Assembly (NCBI GenBank): GCA_963800135.1
Contig: CAWCZR010000007.1
Location: forward strand, 310,001 to 374,000
DNA from: DASPSM01 sp963800135
Lineage (GTDB): Bacteria > Planctomycetota > Planctomycetia > Planctomycetales > Planctomycetaceae
Reading direction: 5' to 3'
DNA length: 64,000 nt
Shown: positions 31,506-41,496 of the stretch, in pieces
Layout of the letters: each line of letters starts with the position of its first letter
Position numbering within the stretch: the first letter of the stretch is position 1
Translations under genes and position numbers: made by a program
The notes under the pieces: generated by a model
Told to the model about the DNA's origin: nothing
The model's input: only the letters and a program-made list of their open reading frames with translations
Database searches by the model: none

Positions 31506-31542
31506 AACCCGGTCTGATGTTTCAGGCCGGGTTTTTTCTTTT
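31506..31542 (+). terminator. Rho-independent terminator after the redoxin-fusion gene
   Basis: AACCCGG (31506-31512) pairs with CCGGGTT (31527-31533), with a partly paired loop between them, followed at once by a run of T with one C. It lies 18 bases after the stop at 31485-31487 and before the RBS of the DUF1080 gene. Confidence 0.85.
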
Positions 31543-31575
31543 GCGCTCGTCAGATTTGTGAAAGAGACATTGGCA

Positions 31576-32781
31576 ATGCGTTGCTGGGCATTTCTCCTGG
31601 GGATGGCCGCGCTCCTCTGGGCGGGCCCGATGTTGGCCGCGGACTCGCCAGCGGATTCTTCCGTGCCGCACCCGCCGCTCACGCCGTCCGAAATCGCGGA
31701 GGGATGGATCAGTCTGTTCGACGGCCGCACCCTCTTCGGCTGGCAACCCAGCGGCGACGTCAACTGGAGCGTGCGCGACGGCGAGATTAGGGCCGATCGC
31801 GGCGGTCCCGGTCTGCTGCTGACGACGTTCGAGTTGGCCGACTACGAATTCCGCTGCGAATACCGCCTGGAAAAACGCGGCAACAGCGGGATCTTCCTGC
31901 GAACGCCGGTCTCACCCAAGGATCCCGCCAGGGATTGCTACGAGCTCAACCTCTGTGATTCGCATCCCACTTTTCCCACCGGGAGCATCGTCGGTCGCCA
32001 AAAAGCGGCCGGCACGTTTCACGGCGAGGGCGCATGGATGACGATCGCGACGCGCGTCGAGAGCGACCGCATCACGGCCCAGCTCAATGGCCGCCCGGTG
32101 ATCGACTTCGTCGACAACTCGCCCGCACGCCGTCGCGTCGGGCGGATCGGTCTGCAAATGAACGGCGGCACGATCGAGTTTCGCAACATCTGCCTGCGTC
32201 CGTTGTCGCTCAGTCCGATCTTCAACGGACGCGATCTGTCGGGCTGGCATCTCGTGCCCGGTTCCAAGGCCCGCTTCGACCTGGTGGATGGCGCCGTTCA
32301 CGGCACGGGCGGGCCCGGGTTTCTCGAGTCGGACGGGACTTGGGCCGATTTCTGCCTGCAGTTCGACGCCCGGACGAACGGCCCCACGGTCAACAGCGGC
32401 GTCTTCTTCCGCACGGTTCGCGGCACCGCGCGGGAACCGTCCAACGGCTACGAGTTGCAAATCCAAAACGGGTTCAGGCACGGCGACCGCAGCGATCCGG
32501 TCGACGCCGGCACGGGCGCCATCTATCGCCGCAGCAAGGCCCGCTGGGTCATTGCCGACGATCGGACCTGGTTTACCGCAACCCTGATCGCCAACGGGGC
32601 CCACGTGGCCGCCTGGGTGAACGGAGTCGCCGTCACCGATTGGACCGACACGCGGCCGCCGAACGCCAATCCCCGTCGGGGCCAACGACTGGCGGCCGGA
32701 CACTTGAGTCTGCAGGCCCACGACCGAACCACCGACATCGACTTTCGCCGCCTCCGAACCGGTGAAATCCCGCGCGAATAG
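31576..32781 (+). CDS. Secreted protein with two DUF1080 (3-keto-disaccharide hydrolase) domains
   Basis: A 401-aa exported protein. ATG 31576 opens a signal peptide ending at PMLAADS. Domain one (about residues 35-205) has the hallmark WISLFDGRTLFGWQ at its start and the core FRCEYRLEKRGNSGIFLRTP. Domain two (about 213-395) repeats it as PIFNGRDLSGWHL and FCLQFDARTNGPTVNSGVFFRT. The fold is a concanavalin-like jelly roll. DUF1080 members in planctomycetes are usually secreted and are thought to act on sugars, some on 3-keto-glycosides. The duplication within one chain is visible directly. It sits between a terminator and mbfA, 12 bp from the latter. Confidence 0.88.
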   Translation: MRCWAFLLGMAALLWAGPMLAADSPADSSVPHPPLTPSEIAEGWISLFDGRTLFGWQPSGDVNWSVRDGEIRADRGGPGLLLTTFELADYEFRCEYRLEKRGNSGIFLRTPVSPKDPARDCYELNLCDSHPTFPTGSIVGRQKAAGTFHGEGAWMTIATRVESDRITAQLNGRPVIDFVDNSPARRRVGRIGLQMNGGTIEFRNICLRPLSLSPIFNGRDLSGWHLVPGSKARFDLVDGAVHGTGGPGFLESDGTWADFCLQFDARTNGPTVNSGVFFRTVRGTAREPSNGYELQIQNGFRHGDRSDPVDAGTGAIYRRSKARWVIADDRTWFTATLIANGAHVAAWVNGVAVTDWTDTRPPNANPRRGQRLAAGHLSLQAHDRTTDIDFRRLRTGEIPRE

Positions 32782-32793
32782 GAAAGGCGTTTC

Positions 32794-33750
32794 ATGCGAG
32801 CTTTCAGCAGTCTGTCCGAGCAGGAAATCCTCGCTCTCGCGATCGCGCTGGAAGAGGAGGATGCCCGTATCTACGACGACTTCGCGGACGGCCTGAAGAC
32901 TGATTATCCCGCCACCGCGGAGCTCCTCAAGGAAATGCGCGAGGAGGAGGACGGCCATCGGCATCGGCTCATCGAGCTGCATCGCCAGAAATTTGGCGAG
33001 CACATCCCCCTCATTCGCCGCCAGGACATCAAGGGCTTCGTGCAGCGCAAGCCGATCTGGCTGGCGCGTCCGCTACGGATCGATGCGGTGCGAAAACAAG
33101 TCGAGCTGATGGAGGCGGAAACCACGCGGGTTTACGAGAAGGCGATTCAACAGACCGCCGACGCCAGCATTCGCCAATTGCTGGGCGACCTGGCCGAAGA
33201 AGAACGCCGACATTCACATCTGGCCGACGAGCTCGAGGCGACACAGCGCAACTCAGGGGCTTTGGCGGAGGAGCACGCGACGCAGCAACGGCTCTTTGTC
33301 TTGCAGGTAATTCAGCCCGGGCTGGCCGGATTGATGGACGGGTCGGTCTCAACCCTGGCTCCGCTGTTCGCGGCCGCCTTCGCCACTAAAGACACGTGGA
33401 ACACGTTTCTGGTCGGCCTGGCGGCGGCCGTGGGCGCGGGGATCAGCATGGGTTTTGCCGAGGCGCTTTCCGACGACGGCAGTCTCACCGGCCGCGGACG
33501 GCCGCTCTTACGCGGGATCGTCTGCGGACTGATGACGGCCGTGGGAGGACTGGGACACACGCTGCCCTATTTGATTCCCCATTTTCTGATTGCCACCGCC
33601 GTCGCGATCGCCGTGGTGATCGTCGAGCTGGGCGTCATCTCCTGGATTCGCAACCGCTATATGGACACTCCTTTGACCGCGGCGATTTTCCAAGTGGTCG
33701 TCGGCGGCGTGCTCGTCTTTCTGGCGGGAATCTTGATCGGCAGTTCATAA
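32794..33750 (+). CDS. mbfA: MbfA-type iron exporter: ferritin-like domain fused to VIT1/CCC1 domain
   Basis: A 318-aa protein. Residues 1-150 are a rubrerythrin/ferritin-like four-helix bundle with the metal-ligand pattern ALEEEDARIYDDF, MREEEDGHRH, MEAETTRVYEKA and LAEEERRHSHLADE. Residues about 165-318 are a VIT1/CCC1-type transporter with five spans, including GLMDGSVSTLAPLFAAAFATKD and GISMGFAEALSDDGS. This order is that of MbfA (membrane-bound ferritin A), which exports Fe(II) and protects against peroxide and iron in alphaproteobacteria. Start ATG 32794 has AGGAAAGG just upstream. I see no recognisable Irr or Fur site. Confidence 0.93.
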   Translation: MRAFSSLSEQEILALAIALEEEDARIYDDFADGLKTDYPATAELLKEMREEEDGHRHRLIELHRQKFGEHIPLIRRQDIKGFVQRKPIWLARPLRIDAVRKQVELMEAETTRVYEKAIQQTADASIRQLLGDLAEEERRHSHLADELEATQRNSGALAEEHATQQRLFVLQVIQPGLAGLMDGSVSTLAPLFAAAFATKDTWNTFLVGLAAAVGAGISMGFAEALSDDGSLTGRGRPLLRGIVCGLMTAVGGLGHTLPYLIPHFLIATAVAIAVVIVELGVISWIRNRYMDTPLTAAIFQVVVGGVLVFLAGILIGSS

Positions 33751-33828
33751 CGGATTGGTGAGGATGCACCTCCGTGCCACCCTCGCTTTTTGCGAGAAGC
33801 ATTGGCTGGCGATTCGGGGGTTGCGATT

Positions 33829-34515
33829 TTAGTGTCCAGTCGCCTGGTACTCGACGATATCCGCGAAGCGGACTGCCCTGGCGTCGTTGATCCGTTCGCG
33901 GGCCGCTTCGATCCCGAAGAACTGTTGGTTGGCCATCGCGGTACGGAAGTCGCCAGCCGTCTGCTCGGCCGCGCTCGTCAAACCGCGATGCAGCTCGCAA
34001 ACACCTTTGATCAAATACAACCGCGCATCGTGACTCATTCGCAGACCGTGCGACGCAAAGATGATGGCGTCAGCAAATCGACCGTCCGCATAGCACGCGT
34101 AGGCAAGATCGAAGCACGTTTGCGGCGTCAGCGGAATCGTCTTCCCCGCTTGATAGCCAATATCGTCCATCAAATCGTCGACCGGCTCCGAAAGCCCCGT
34201 AACGGGGGCGAAAACGCTCAGCGCCGGTTGGCGGGGACCAGCCGGTCCCGGCGCGACCACTGCGGGGCCATTTGGACCCGGTCCTGCTGGCCTCTGGCCG
34301 ATCGCCGCGGGCCCGCGCCGTCGCTGCCTCGGGGCCGTCGTCGAGGGGGGGACCTGCGGGCGGGCGCGAGGAAAACGACGCGGAGCCGTGAAGTCCGGAT
34401 TGGGCGCTCCGGGCAGCGGCTGTGGTTCTAGGCCTTGCGGAATCAACTGGGCCTCAGCCGCAGCAGAGCACGTCAGCGCGAAACAAATGAGCGAGATCAC
34501 CAGCTTGGAAATCAT
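33829..34515 (-). CDS. Exported Pro-rich protein with TPR-like C-terminus, function unknown
   Basis: A 228-aa protein. ATG 34515 is preceded by GAGGAG at good spacing, which decides the start over the longer open frame. The first 22 residues (MISKLVISLICFALTCSAAAEA) are a signal peptide. Residues about 25-100 are Pro/Gly/Arg-rich and low in complexity. The C-terminal half contains a TPR-like helical stretch (FDLAYACYADGRFADAIIFASHGLRMSHDARLYLIKGVCELHRG). Similar small secreted proteins are common in Pirellulales, but I cannot name a function. It lies downstream of, and on the same strand as, the RND-type adaptor gene, 171 bp away. Confidence 0.7.
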   Translation of the reverse strand: MISKLVISLICFALTCSAAAEAQLIPQGLEPQPLPGAPNPDFTAPRRFPRARPQVPPSTTAPRQRRRGPAAIGQRPAGPGPNGPAVVAPGPAGPRQPALSVFAPVTGLSEPVDDLMDDIGYQAGKTIPLTPQTCFDLAYACYADGRFADAIIFASHGLRMSHDARLYLIKGVCELHRGLTSAAEQTAGDFRTAMANQQFFGIEAARERINDARAVRFADIVEYQATGH

Positions 34516-34686
34516 GCCATTCTCCTCGGGGAAAATGCCTCCCTGCAGAACACTGGTGCGTTGCGTCTTCCCGGGTGTGCCCGCTCCCGACGCACGCGTC
34601 TGACGGATATTCGTGCAGCCCGCCTGGAGCGTCACGGAAAGCAAACATCGTGCCGGGCCAAAGGAGAGTCGTAGATCGCCAACCGA

Positions 34687-36144
34687 TCACTTCTTCGCCG
34701 CGGACGGATTGGCGTTGCCATCCGTCACTTCGACGGCCTTCACCGTCTGCCCGTCCTGCAAGCCGTCGCTCGGGTGCAGCACGACTCGATCATCCGGTTG
34801 CAGCCCGGAAGAAATCTCCGCGTGCGATCCACTGTCGCTGGCGACTTTGACCTTCGTTCGCCGCAACCGAAGGTCATGCACGACAAACACCGAGAAAGTC
34901 GAATCGCCGTTGTTAAGCAGGCACCGGGAGGGAATGCTCAGGCCTTTGAGCGATTGGGTCAAATCAATCGTGGCGTAACCGTACATGCCGTCGCGCAGCT
35001 CGTTATTGGGATTCGGAATATCGATCTCGGTCCGCATCGTTTTATCGGTGCGGTCGAGCGAATTGGCGATCCGCGCGATGGTTCCCCGATAGACATGATC
35101 GGTGAAATCGAGTTTGAAGACGGCCGGGTCGTGCGGCTGCGTCAGCGGCACATACTCTTCCGGCATTTTGACGACGATTCGCATCAGGTCGGTCTCGGCA
35201 ACGGTCAGCAGCGGCTTTTGCCCCCCCTCCTCGGAAGCGCGGATGAAGTCCCCGATGTGATAGTTGCGATTCGTGACCACGCCGTTGTAAGGAGAGGTGA
35301 TCGTCAAATAGCTGACGTAGACCTTGGCCTTTGCCAACACGGCCGAGGCGACCTGCACCTTGGCCTTGCTGTCAGCCACATTGGCTTGCGCTTGCTGTTC
35401 GAGGGCCTGTTTTGCCCCGAGGTCGGCCTGCGCGGTGCGGATTGCCGCCTGCGCCACGTTGAACGCCGCCTCGGCCGAATCGCGTTCCTGCCGCTCTTCG
35501 TCGACGGCACGCTCGTCGATCGACTTTTGCTTGTACAGATCGCGGATGCGGCTGTACTTGATTTTGTGGAAATCGAAAAAGGCTGCCGCACGTTTGAGGT
35601 CGGCCTCCTGCTCCACGACATTGGCCCGGGCCACGGTGACGTCGGCCTTGGCCGTGTCGACGGCGGAAATGTTGAGCTTCAGCTGGGCCTGCGCCTGTTC
35701 CAACTCAGCCGAGGCCTGGTCGGCGGCTTGAACGACTTCAGGGGCGTCGATCGTGGCCAGGGACTGCCCGACCTTGACTGCGCTGCCGATGTCGACCTTT
35801 TGCGTCGCCAGATAGCCGGAGACTTTTGCGAAAAGGTTGGCATAGTGAAACGCCTCGACCCACGCCGGCTGCGTCGTCGAGCTGCCCATTTCCCCAACGC
35901 GCGGCCGCACGACTTCCACCTGCGGCTGCGGCAAGTCGGAGTGTTCTCCCGAATCGACGGGAGCGACACCGGCGGCGGCGCCTCCGGGCTCCGGTCGATC
36001 GATTGGCTCGCGCGACGTGGCCCAGCGAAAACCGAACGCGAGAACTCCGGAGATCACGAATGCCGGCATCCAAACTTTGGGTGACAGGAGCCACCGCACG
36101 AAGGGGCGGGCGTGAGCAGTGGCAATCGTCGGTTGGCTCTTCAC
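34687..36144 (-). CDS. RND/HlyD-type periplasmic adaptor (membrane fusion protein), no pump adjacent
   Basis: A 485-aa adaptor. It has an N-terminal anchor (residues about 25-43), the lipoyl half-motif YLATQKVDIGSAVKVGQSLATID, a long alpha hairpin of about 150 residues rich in Ala/Gln/Lys, and the second lipoyl half SPYNGVVTNRNYHIGDFI. Beta-barrel and membrane-proximal parts follow (RIVVKMPEEYVP, LRDGMYGYATIDL). It should link an inner-membrane RND or MacB-type pump to an outer-membrane channel, but neither is encoded next to it. The start is GTG 36144; AGGGGC lies directly upstream with short spacing, so a downstream start is possible. The hairpin is long for the family. Confidence 0.85.
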   Translation of the reverse strand: MKSQPTIATAHARPFVRWLLSPKVWMPAFVISGVLAFGFRWATSREPIDRPEPGGAAAGVAPVDSGEHSDLPQPQVEVVRPRVGEMGSSTTQPAWVEAFHYANLFAKVSGYLATQKVDIGSAVKVGQSLATIDAPEVVQAADQASAELEQAQAQLKLNISAVDTAKADVTVARANVVEQEADLKRAAAFFDFHKIKYSRIRDLYKQKSIDERAVDEERQERDSAEAAFNVAQAAIRTAQADLGAKQALEQQAQANVADSKAKVQVASAVLAKAKVYVSYLTITSPYNGVVTNRNYHIGDFIRASEEGGQKPLLTVAETDLMRIVVKMPEEYVPLTQPHDPAVFKLDFTDHVYRGTIARIANSLDRTDKTMRTEIDIPNPNNELRDGMYGYATIDLTQSLKGLSIPSRCLLNNGDSTFSVFVVHDLRLRRTKVKVASDSGSHAEISSGLQPDDRVVLHPSDGLQDGQTVKAVEVTDGNANPSAAKK

Positions 36145-36628
36145 GCCCCTAATCCTAAGTCGACCGGAGCGGACCGGGAAGCATGCGGTCGAACCGGGGC
36201 GTCCCGCCGATCGCTAGCTTCAACTTCATCGTGGTCGCCGGTGCAGCGCGACCCAATTTTCATCCGCTGAGTCGCGTCACCTCGACGTCATCGAAATCGC
36301 GCAGAGCCCGCAAAATTTCACGAGATTATCCCGTTTACAATCTGGGCCTTTGATCACACTTCGACGCAACTCCAATCGCAGCAGCAATTTCGAGCATCCG
36401 TCAAAATCGGGAAATTCCACGCGACCGGCAAATCCTGCGTAATTTTCCAAGTCCTTCGCAGCCGATGGAATAAGAGAGGCGCCACGGACCGGCTTCGGAC
36501 GCGAGGCAAGTCCCGGCTCGCGGTCCCGAACGAGAAAAGGGCTTCGCTCGATACGCCGAGCATTTAAGCAGCGAGTTGGCGTTCGCCAGCCGGCATGGAG
36601 CGAGGCCTAATTCGAGAGTGGTGCAGCA
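36145..36628. other. Non-coding 484-bp divergent intergenic region
   Basis: Lies between the adaptor gene (leftward) and the giant lipoprotein gene (rightward), so promoters for both are expected. No ORF with family resemblance or start signal is visible. It is more A+T-rich than its flanks around 36300-36480. I cannot pick convincing -35/-10 pairs by eye. Confidence 0.5.
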
Positions 36629-39600
36629 ATGATTCGACGCGGACCGTCCTGCAAGCCGTCCCGGGTAATGATCGGCTTGGTGATCAGTTCATTGATCGCC
36701 AGTTCGTGCCAGCAAATGGATCTGATCGACGGCCCGATGGCCGACGGAAATGAATCCGAAGCAGTTCCCGTCGTCCCACCAACGGTCGAGGATCTGGCTG
36801 CTGACCTCGACTCCCTCGAGCACAATATTGAACGTTACGGCAGCATCGTCGCGGAACAGCCGTCGGTGTGGGGTCAGGCCCGCCTGACGATGTACCGCGA
36901 AGAGTTCGAAAAAACGATGCAAGCCCAGTTGACGCAGTTCCACGCGACCTTGCAGGGATCGCTGTCCCGGAGCGACCAGGCCTATGCCGCCGATGCCCTG
37001 GCGCTGTCCTACACAGCGCAGGCGGCGGCTGCCGGAAGTCCGGCGGGCAAGGGCGGCAGCAAAAAGGGTGCTGCCACGGCCTCCAGCTCGTCCAGTTCGT
37101 CGAGCAGCGGCACCTCCGGCGGAGGAGGTGGGGCCGCTGGTGGTGGCGGCGGCGGTGGCGGGAGCAGTGGCGGCGGCACGGGCGGCAATTCGTCCACGTC
37201 GGGGTCCGACGCGCAGTTGGCGACCGGCGCGTTTGACGGCTTTAACAGCATTCAACGCACACCGGCCACTCTTGCCAGTCCGCTCGGTTTCGCGGGCGCG
37301 ACGGGCGGCGGCGGCATCACGCTCGAGCCAACCGTCTATCTCGATCAGATGAAGCGTTACATCGACCATCTCCACGAGCTGCGGCGAATGAGCGACGGCG
37401 ACGATACGGCCGACGCTCCGGGTTATTCGCTCAATCTGGTGCGGATTCCCGTGTCGGTGCTGCCGGGCCACCAGACACAGCAGCGTTACGGTGCGGACAT
37501 CACTTTCACACTTCGGCCGCACTTGCACGACGAGCTCTTGCCTATGACGTTTCGCAATCTGGTCGTCAACGACTTGATCGATCAGATCGGCGTGCCACTC
37601 ACACAAACGCTCAACGATCAGCAGTGGGAGCGGGCGATGACCGAGCTGTGGGGCTCGATCCAGGAACTTAACAAATGGTCGGGCAATGGCAGCGATCAGG
37701 ACGCCCGTCAACAGTTCATTGACCGCATCGCCGAGTCCATGGACGTCAACTACACCTGCCAGCCGCCGGGTTCCGCGGCGGCGACCGATTCGGCTCAAGG
37801 TCTGTCGAGCGCGCGAATGACCAAAGCGCTGGCCCACTACAAAGAGATTCAGCACCGGTCGCAATATCTGGCTGTGCAGTCGTCGACGCGTCTGCGGACG
37901 GCCAACCGCCCGTTTCCCCCGTCGCAGATCGTCGATATCTACGGCGCGCATGGCTGGGCCGAGATCGTCTGCACGGCCTGGCAACTGTTTTCCGCCGATG
38001 TGCCCAACAAGGAAATCATCCATTACCCGGACGTACAGAACTACCTGCAGGAAGAGTTGGGCGCGGCCTATGCCTTTCTCAAGGCCCCAGAATCGCGGCC
38101 GCTTTGGGAAATCTGTACGCCCGACTTCGCCAACGACGTGCATAGCCGCCGTCTGGGAGCACTCTACACGCGGCGCTGCGAATTCGAAAAGAACGCCGTC
38201 GCCGTGGCAAGCGCCGGCTCGCGAGCGGCGACTAACCCCGGCATGACGACCGCGCTCGCCTGGGCCATCCTGGTCGATTCGACGCTCCTCAATCAGCAGC
38301 TGATCGAGGACATGAAGCAGGCCCCGATCGCTCGCGGCGGCAATTTCGGGCCGCCGGCTTGCCCCCCCGATCGCTGGCCAGCGTACTTCCTGCCCGATCC
38401 CGGCAAACCCGAGCGGGGCGCCTTCAACGAATACGTCCGCTGCCGCTGGCCGCTGCACGTGTTTGCCCTCGACCCCGAGGCCGACCAGGAAAACATCGCC
38501 GACACGTACAGCAGCCGGCGCGAAATGCAGCTGGCCATGTCGCTGGCCTTTGTGAGCGGAAGCTTGAGCGCCGAAAATATGTTCCGCTATGCGCGGCGGC
38601 TGGAAACAGACATGGAGACGATCGCGATCAACAACACGGCCGTCGGCTTCTCGCACGGCACCGAGACCTTCGGCTGGAGGTTTTATCCCCGTTACCAAAC
38701 GCCGGACACACCCGGCAATCTCAAGGCTTGCCTGCAGGATTTCCTCTGCGGCGGTCCGGACCGCAAGGCCTTGTTGCGGCAGCGGCAACTCGAGCCAGGG
38801 ATTCGTGAATGTGTGGCCATCGTGCTCATGCCGTCGTTCGTGCCCTATGCCGATCTCGATTCGAGCAGTAACTGGTTCGCTCTCGACAATCCGCGCCGCA
38901 AGCTGATGAATTCCAAAGCGGCAATTCGCCTGGGCGACCAGCTCAAGTTCATTCAAAACAGCGCTCAGATGGGCGCCAGCAACGTCCAATGCACGCGCGA
39001 CGGCGACCTGGAACGCTTGATGCGCCGTGCTGACCAGTTGGAGGCCCGCCTGCCGCTGCAATCGATGTCGGTCCAGGTGCCTTACGAAAACACCCTCGGC
39101 GGGTTTGCCATGTTCAGCACGGGGGTGACCGACCTGGCGCCCGAACTCTTCGGCTGGTACGGCGCCCGGCCATCAACCTCGATGCGCCGACGACAATCTT
39201 CCTCATTGGCAATCACTTCAGCGTACACCAGACCCGCGTGCTCGTGGGTGGGCAAGAGGTCACGAATCAAGAAATGCTGAGCCGTCAGGTGATGAAGGTG
39301 ACGATTCCGCCCAACGCGATCGCCCTGATCGAAAAGACGGGGACAATCGCCGGCGGCTGGAGGCCGCCCTCCGTGCCGACGACCTTGCCGAACGCCCAGA
39401 CCAAGAGTCCGGCGGCGCTTGAAGATCGCGAGGCGAGCACAGCTGACCAGGCACTTCCCTCACGTTCTTCCGTGTCGCCGGCATCCTCCGGGCCGACGGC
39501 CGCCGTGCCGTCGCCGTCCACGGGAACCTCGCGAGAACAGACTCAAATCGCCGGCAAATCACAGATCGTGACAACCGGCTTTCCGGATGAAGCTGCGGGC

Positions 39601-41091
39601 CACGCGACCACCGGCACGCCCACCCTGCCCGAGTCGCAGCCCGGTATCTCGACCTTGTCCGCCCCGTCCGAGTCCCCGACTCCCACAGCTTCTTCTCCCG
39701 AGTTCAGCAGCGTCACGCCAACCGTGACCGTACCGACTGCGACCGCACCGGCCGCGAGCACACCGGCGGCAAGCACACCGACCGCGAGCCCCGTCGTGCC
39801 GAGTGCAACCGTCGCCCAGACACCACCAACGTCCGGTACCACGATTCCGTCCAGCGTGGCGGGCGCGACGACAATTTCGGCGCCTTCCGCCGCGCTGCTC
39901 AGTCTAGGTCGGGCCAGCACGCTGACCTTCTCGGCCGCCGCCGATCACGAAAACAGCATCGTGGTGACCGACCCGCAAAGGGGCGCGAACGATGTGAGCG
40001 TCACGCTGAACGTCAACCACGGGTCGCTGACCTTGGCGATGACGGCAGCGCTGAACTTCACGGCCGGGGCCAACGGCACCAGTACGTTTACCGTGCAGGG
40101 GAAAGTCTCCGACTTAAACCAGGCGCTCGATGGCATGACCTATCTCCCGACGACCGGGTTCTCCGGCGCCGATTCCCTCACGATCTCGGTTACGGGCAAA
40201 GGAACGCCGTCGACCTGCAAAGCCAACGTGGCGATTACCGTCAACGCGGCCTATCCGGATTACATTTATGTGGACGTGCAATTGGCCACGCCCTACGGCA
40301 CGACGTCTCACCTGCTTGTGCCAGCCTGGCATTTGGGCAGGAATGGCACGGGCACTCTGCCAGTCCCCGTCGATCCGACGGCGATGCCAACAACCGCTGG
40401 AGCGACCGGCACGGCCAGCGCCGTACAGCCGCAATGGGCCACACCGACCTGGTTGGTCGACTACGTCACCAAAGGAAACGGAATCGCGCTCGCCACTCCG
40501 GCCGTCTACACACCGGCCTCGCTGACATTGAATCTCGGGGCGAACTATCAGGTTCCCGCCGACGGAAATGTCTCGCTCAAGATGACTCTCGCAGGCAAAG
40601 TTGGCGGCACGGCGTCCACGCTGACGGTGCCGCCGCTGATCGTCGCTGTCAAACCAGCGTCGTCGGGGTCGGCCGGCGGCAATTATGACGCCTCGACTCA
40701 CTTGCTCACGATAAGCGGCACGGATCTTAACAACCTGGCGACCGATCTATTCGCCGCTGTCGGCACTGAGTTTGGCGCCGGCAACCCGGTCACTTCAACG
40801 AACAATTCGCTGATTCTAGCCACGACCGTTTCGGGAACCGGCCAAACCGACGCGAAGGTCGGTAATTTGCTGACCGTGACCCTGACGGCCGCCGCGCCGT
40901 CGCCGGGATCAACCTCGGGCGGCCCGTCGTCTGGCACATCTGCAGGCACATCGCCATCGGGCACGCCCTCATCAGGTACCTCGGCATCAGGTACGCCATC
41001 GTCGGGTAAGCCGTCAACCGGAACATCCGCGTCCGGTAAGCCGTCGAAGCCGAAGTCCGGTTCCGGCTCCGCCTCGACCGCCAGCAACTGA
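36629..41091 (+). CDS. Giant surface lipoprotein with Ser/Gly linker and cadherin-like domain (one frameshift)
   Basis: About 1,490 codons when joined. The start MIRRGPSCKPSRVMIGLVISSLIASSC fits a lipoprotein signal (a second ATG at 36668 is possible). After a helical segment comes a Ser9/Gly-rich linker (residues about 150-195). A conserved-looking alpha/beta region of about 640 residues follows that I cannot assign. The frame breaks at about 39168, where GCCCGGCC needs a third G to read YGARAINLDAPTTIFLIGNHF. Then comes a Pro/Thr/Ser mucin-like stretch. A cadherin-like repeat (ENSIVVTDPQRGANDVSVTLNVNHGSLTL to SGADSLTISVTGKG) lies near 39900-40250. The C-terminus is an SGTP/SGKP repeat tail. 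It is probably a cell-surface adhesin or structural protein. Confidence 0.7.
37078..37200 (+). repeat. Low-complexity Ser/Gly-coding tract
   Basis: About 120 bp coding for nine serines, then interrupted glycine runs (GGGGGAAGGGGGGGG, SSGGGTGGNSS). It is inside the giant lipoprotein gene and probably forms a flexible linker. Such GGC/GGT-rich DNA is slippage-prone. Confidence 0.8.
40916..41062 (+). repeat. Degenerate short tandem repeats coding an SGTxS/SGKPS tail
   Basis: Imperfect units of about 12-27 bp (forms of TCGGGTAAGCCGTC and GCATCAGGTACGCC) recur to the end of the lipoprotein gene. They encode alternating SGT, SGTP and SGKP motifs, ending in KPKSGSGSAS. It is likely a disordered surface tail. 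Confidence 0.7.
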
Positions 41092-41121
41092 CCTTGTAAC
41101 GCCAAGCGGAGAAGAAATCTC

Positions 41122-41496
41122 TTACCAACGGGTGCCGCAATCCGGCAGGCCGTCGACCGAGAGCCGATACACGTACGTCGCGACATTTGCGCCGTCGTGG
41201 GGCGGCAACACCTCAATCGGCTCGCGCACGTAGAGGCCTTGTCCGACGCCCTCGACCTGGTCCAACACGCGGAGGCACGCGTCGTCGACTTCCCAAAGTT
41301 CTCCCTCGATCGAGCGACCGTTGTCGCGGCGCACGAGGGCGGGATAGTCGCCCACGCTAAACAGACGGTAGGCCGGCACCGTGGCAACCGACGCGATCAA
41401 GGTCTGCCCCGCCAGATAGCGATGTCGAGGCTCACCCCGCTTGAGTGTGCCATAGACGAATAGCAACGTCTTGGTCGCCAACCGCGGCTCGTTCAT
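41122..41496 (-). CDS. Gamma-glutamylcyclotransferase family protein (AIG2/YtfP-like)
   Basis: A 124-aa protein with the family signature LLFVYGTLKRGEPRHRYL at residues 11-28. The acidic residue expected at the active site is in IEGELWEVDDACLRVLDQVEG, and a C-terminal YVYRL strand follows. The small size and fold fit the AIG2-like/GGACT branch, which cleaves gamma-glutamyl or epsilon-gamma-glutamyl amines to release 5-oxoproline. The exact substrate cannot be told from sequence. Its ATG (41496) overlaps the stop of the uracil-DNA glycosylase gene by four bases, so they are co-transcribed. Confidence 0.88.
   Translation of the reverse strand: MNEPRLATKTLLFVYGTLKRGEPRHRYLAGQTLIASVATVPAYRLFSVGDYPALVRRDNGRSIEGELWEVDDACLRVLDQVEGVGQGLYVREPIEVLPPHDGANVATYVYRLSVDGLPDCGTRW

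Noticed and set aside
36689..39061. 790-codon open frame on the minus strand, opposite the giant lipoprotein
   Set aside because: Composition is that of an antisense shadow (Arg/His/Gly-rich) and there is no start context; the + strand has the lipobox and coherent sequence.
40916..41062. CRISPR-like or regulatory repeat array at the end of the giant lipoprotein gene
   Set aside because: The units are short, imperfect and in coding frame (SGTP/SGKP), with no unique spacers.
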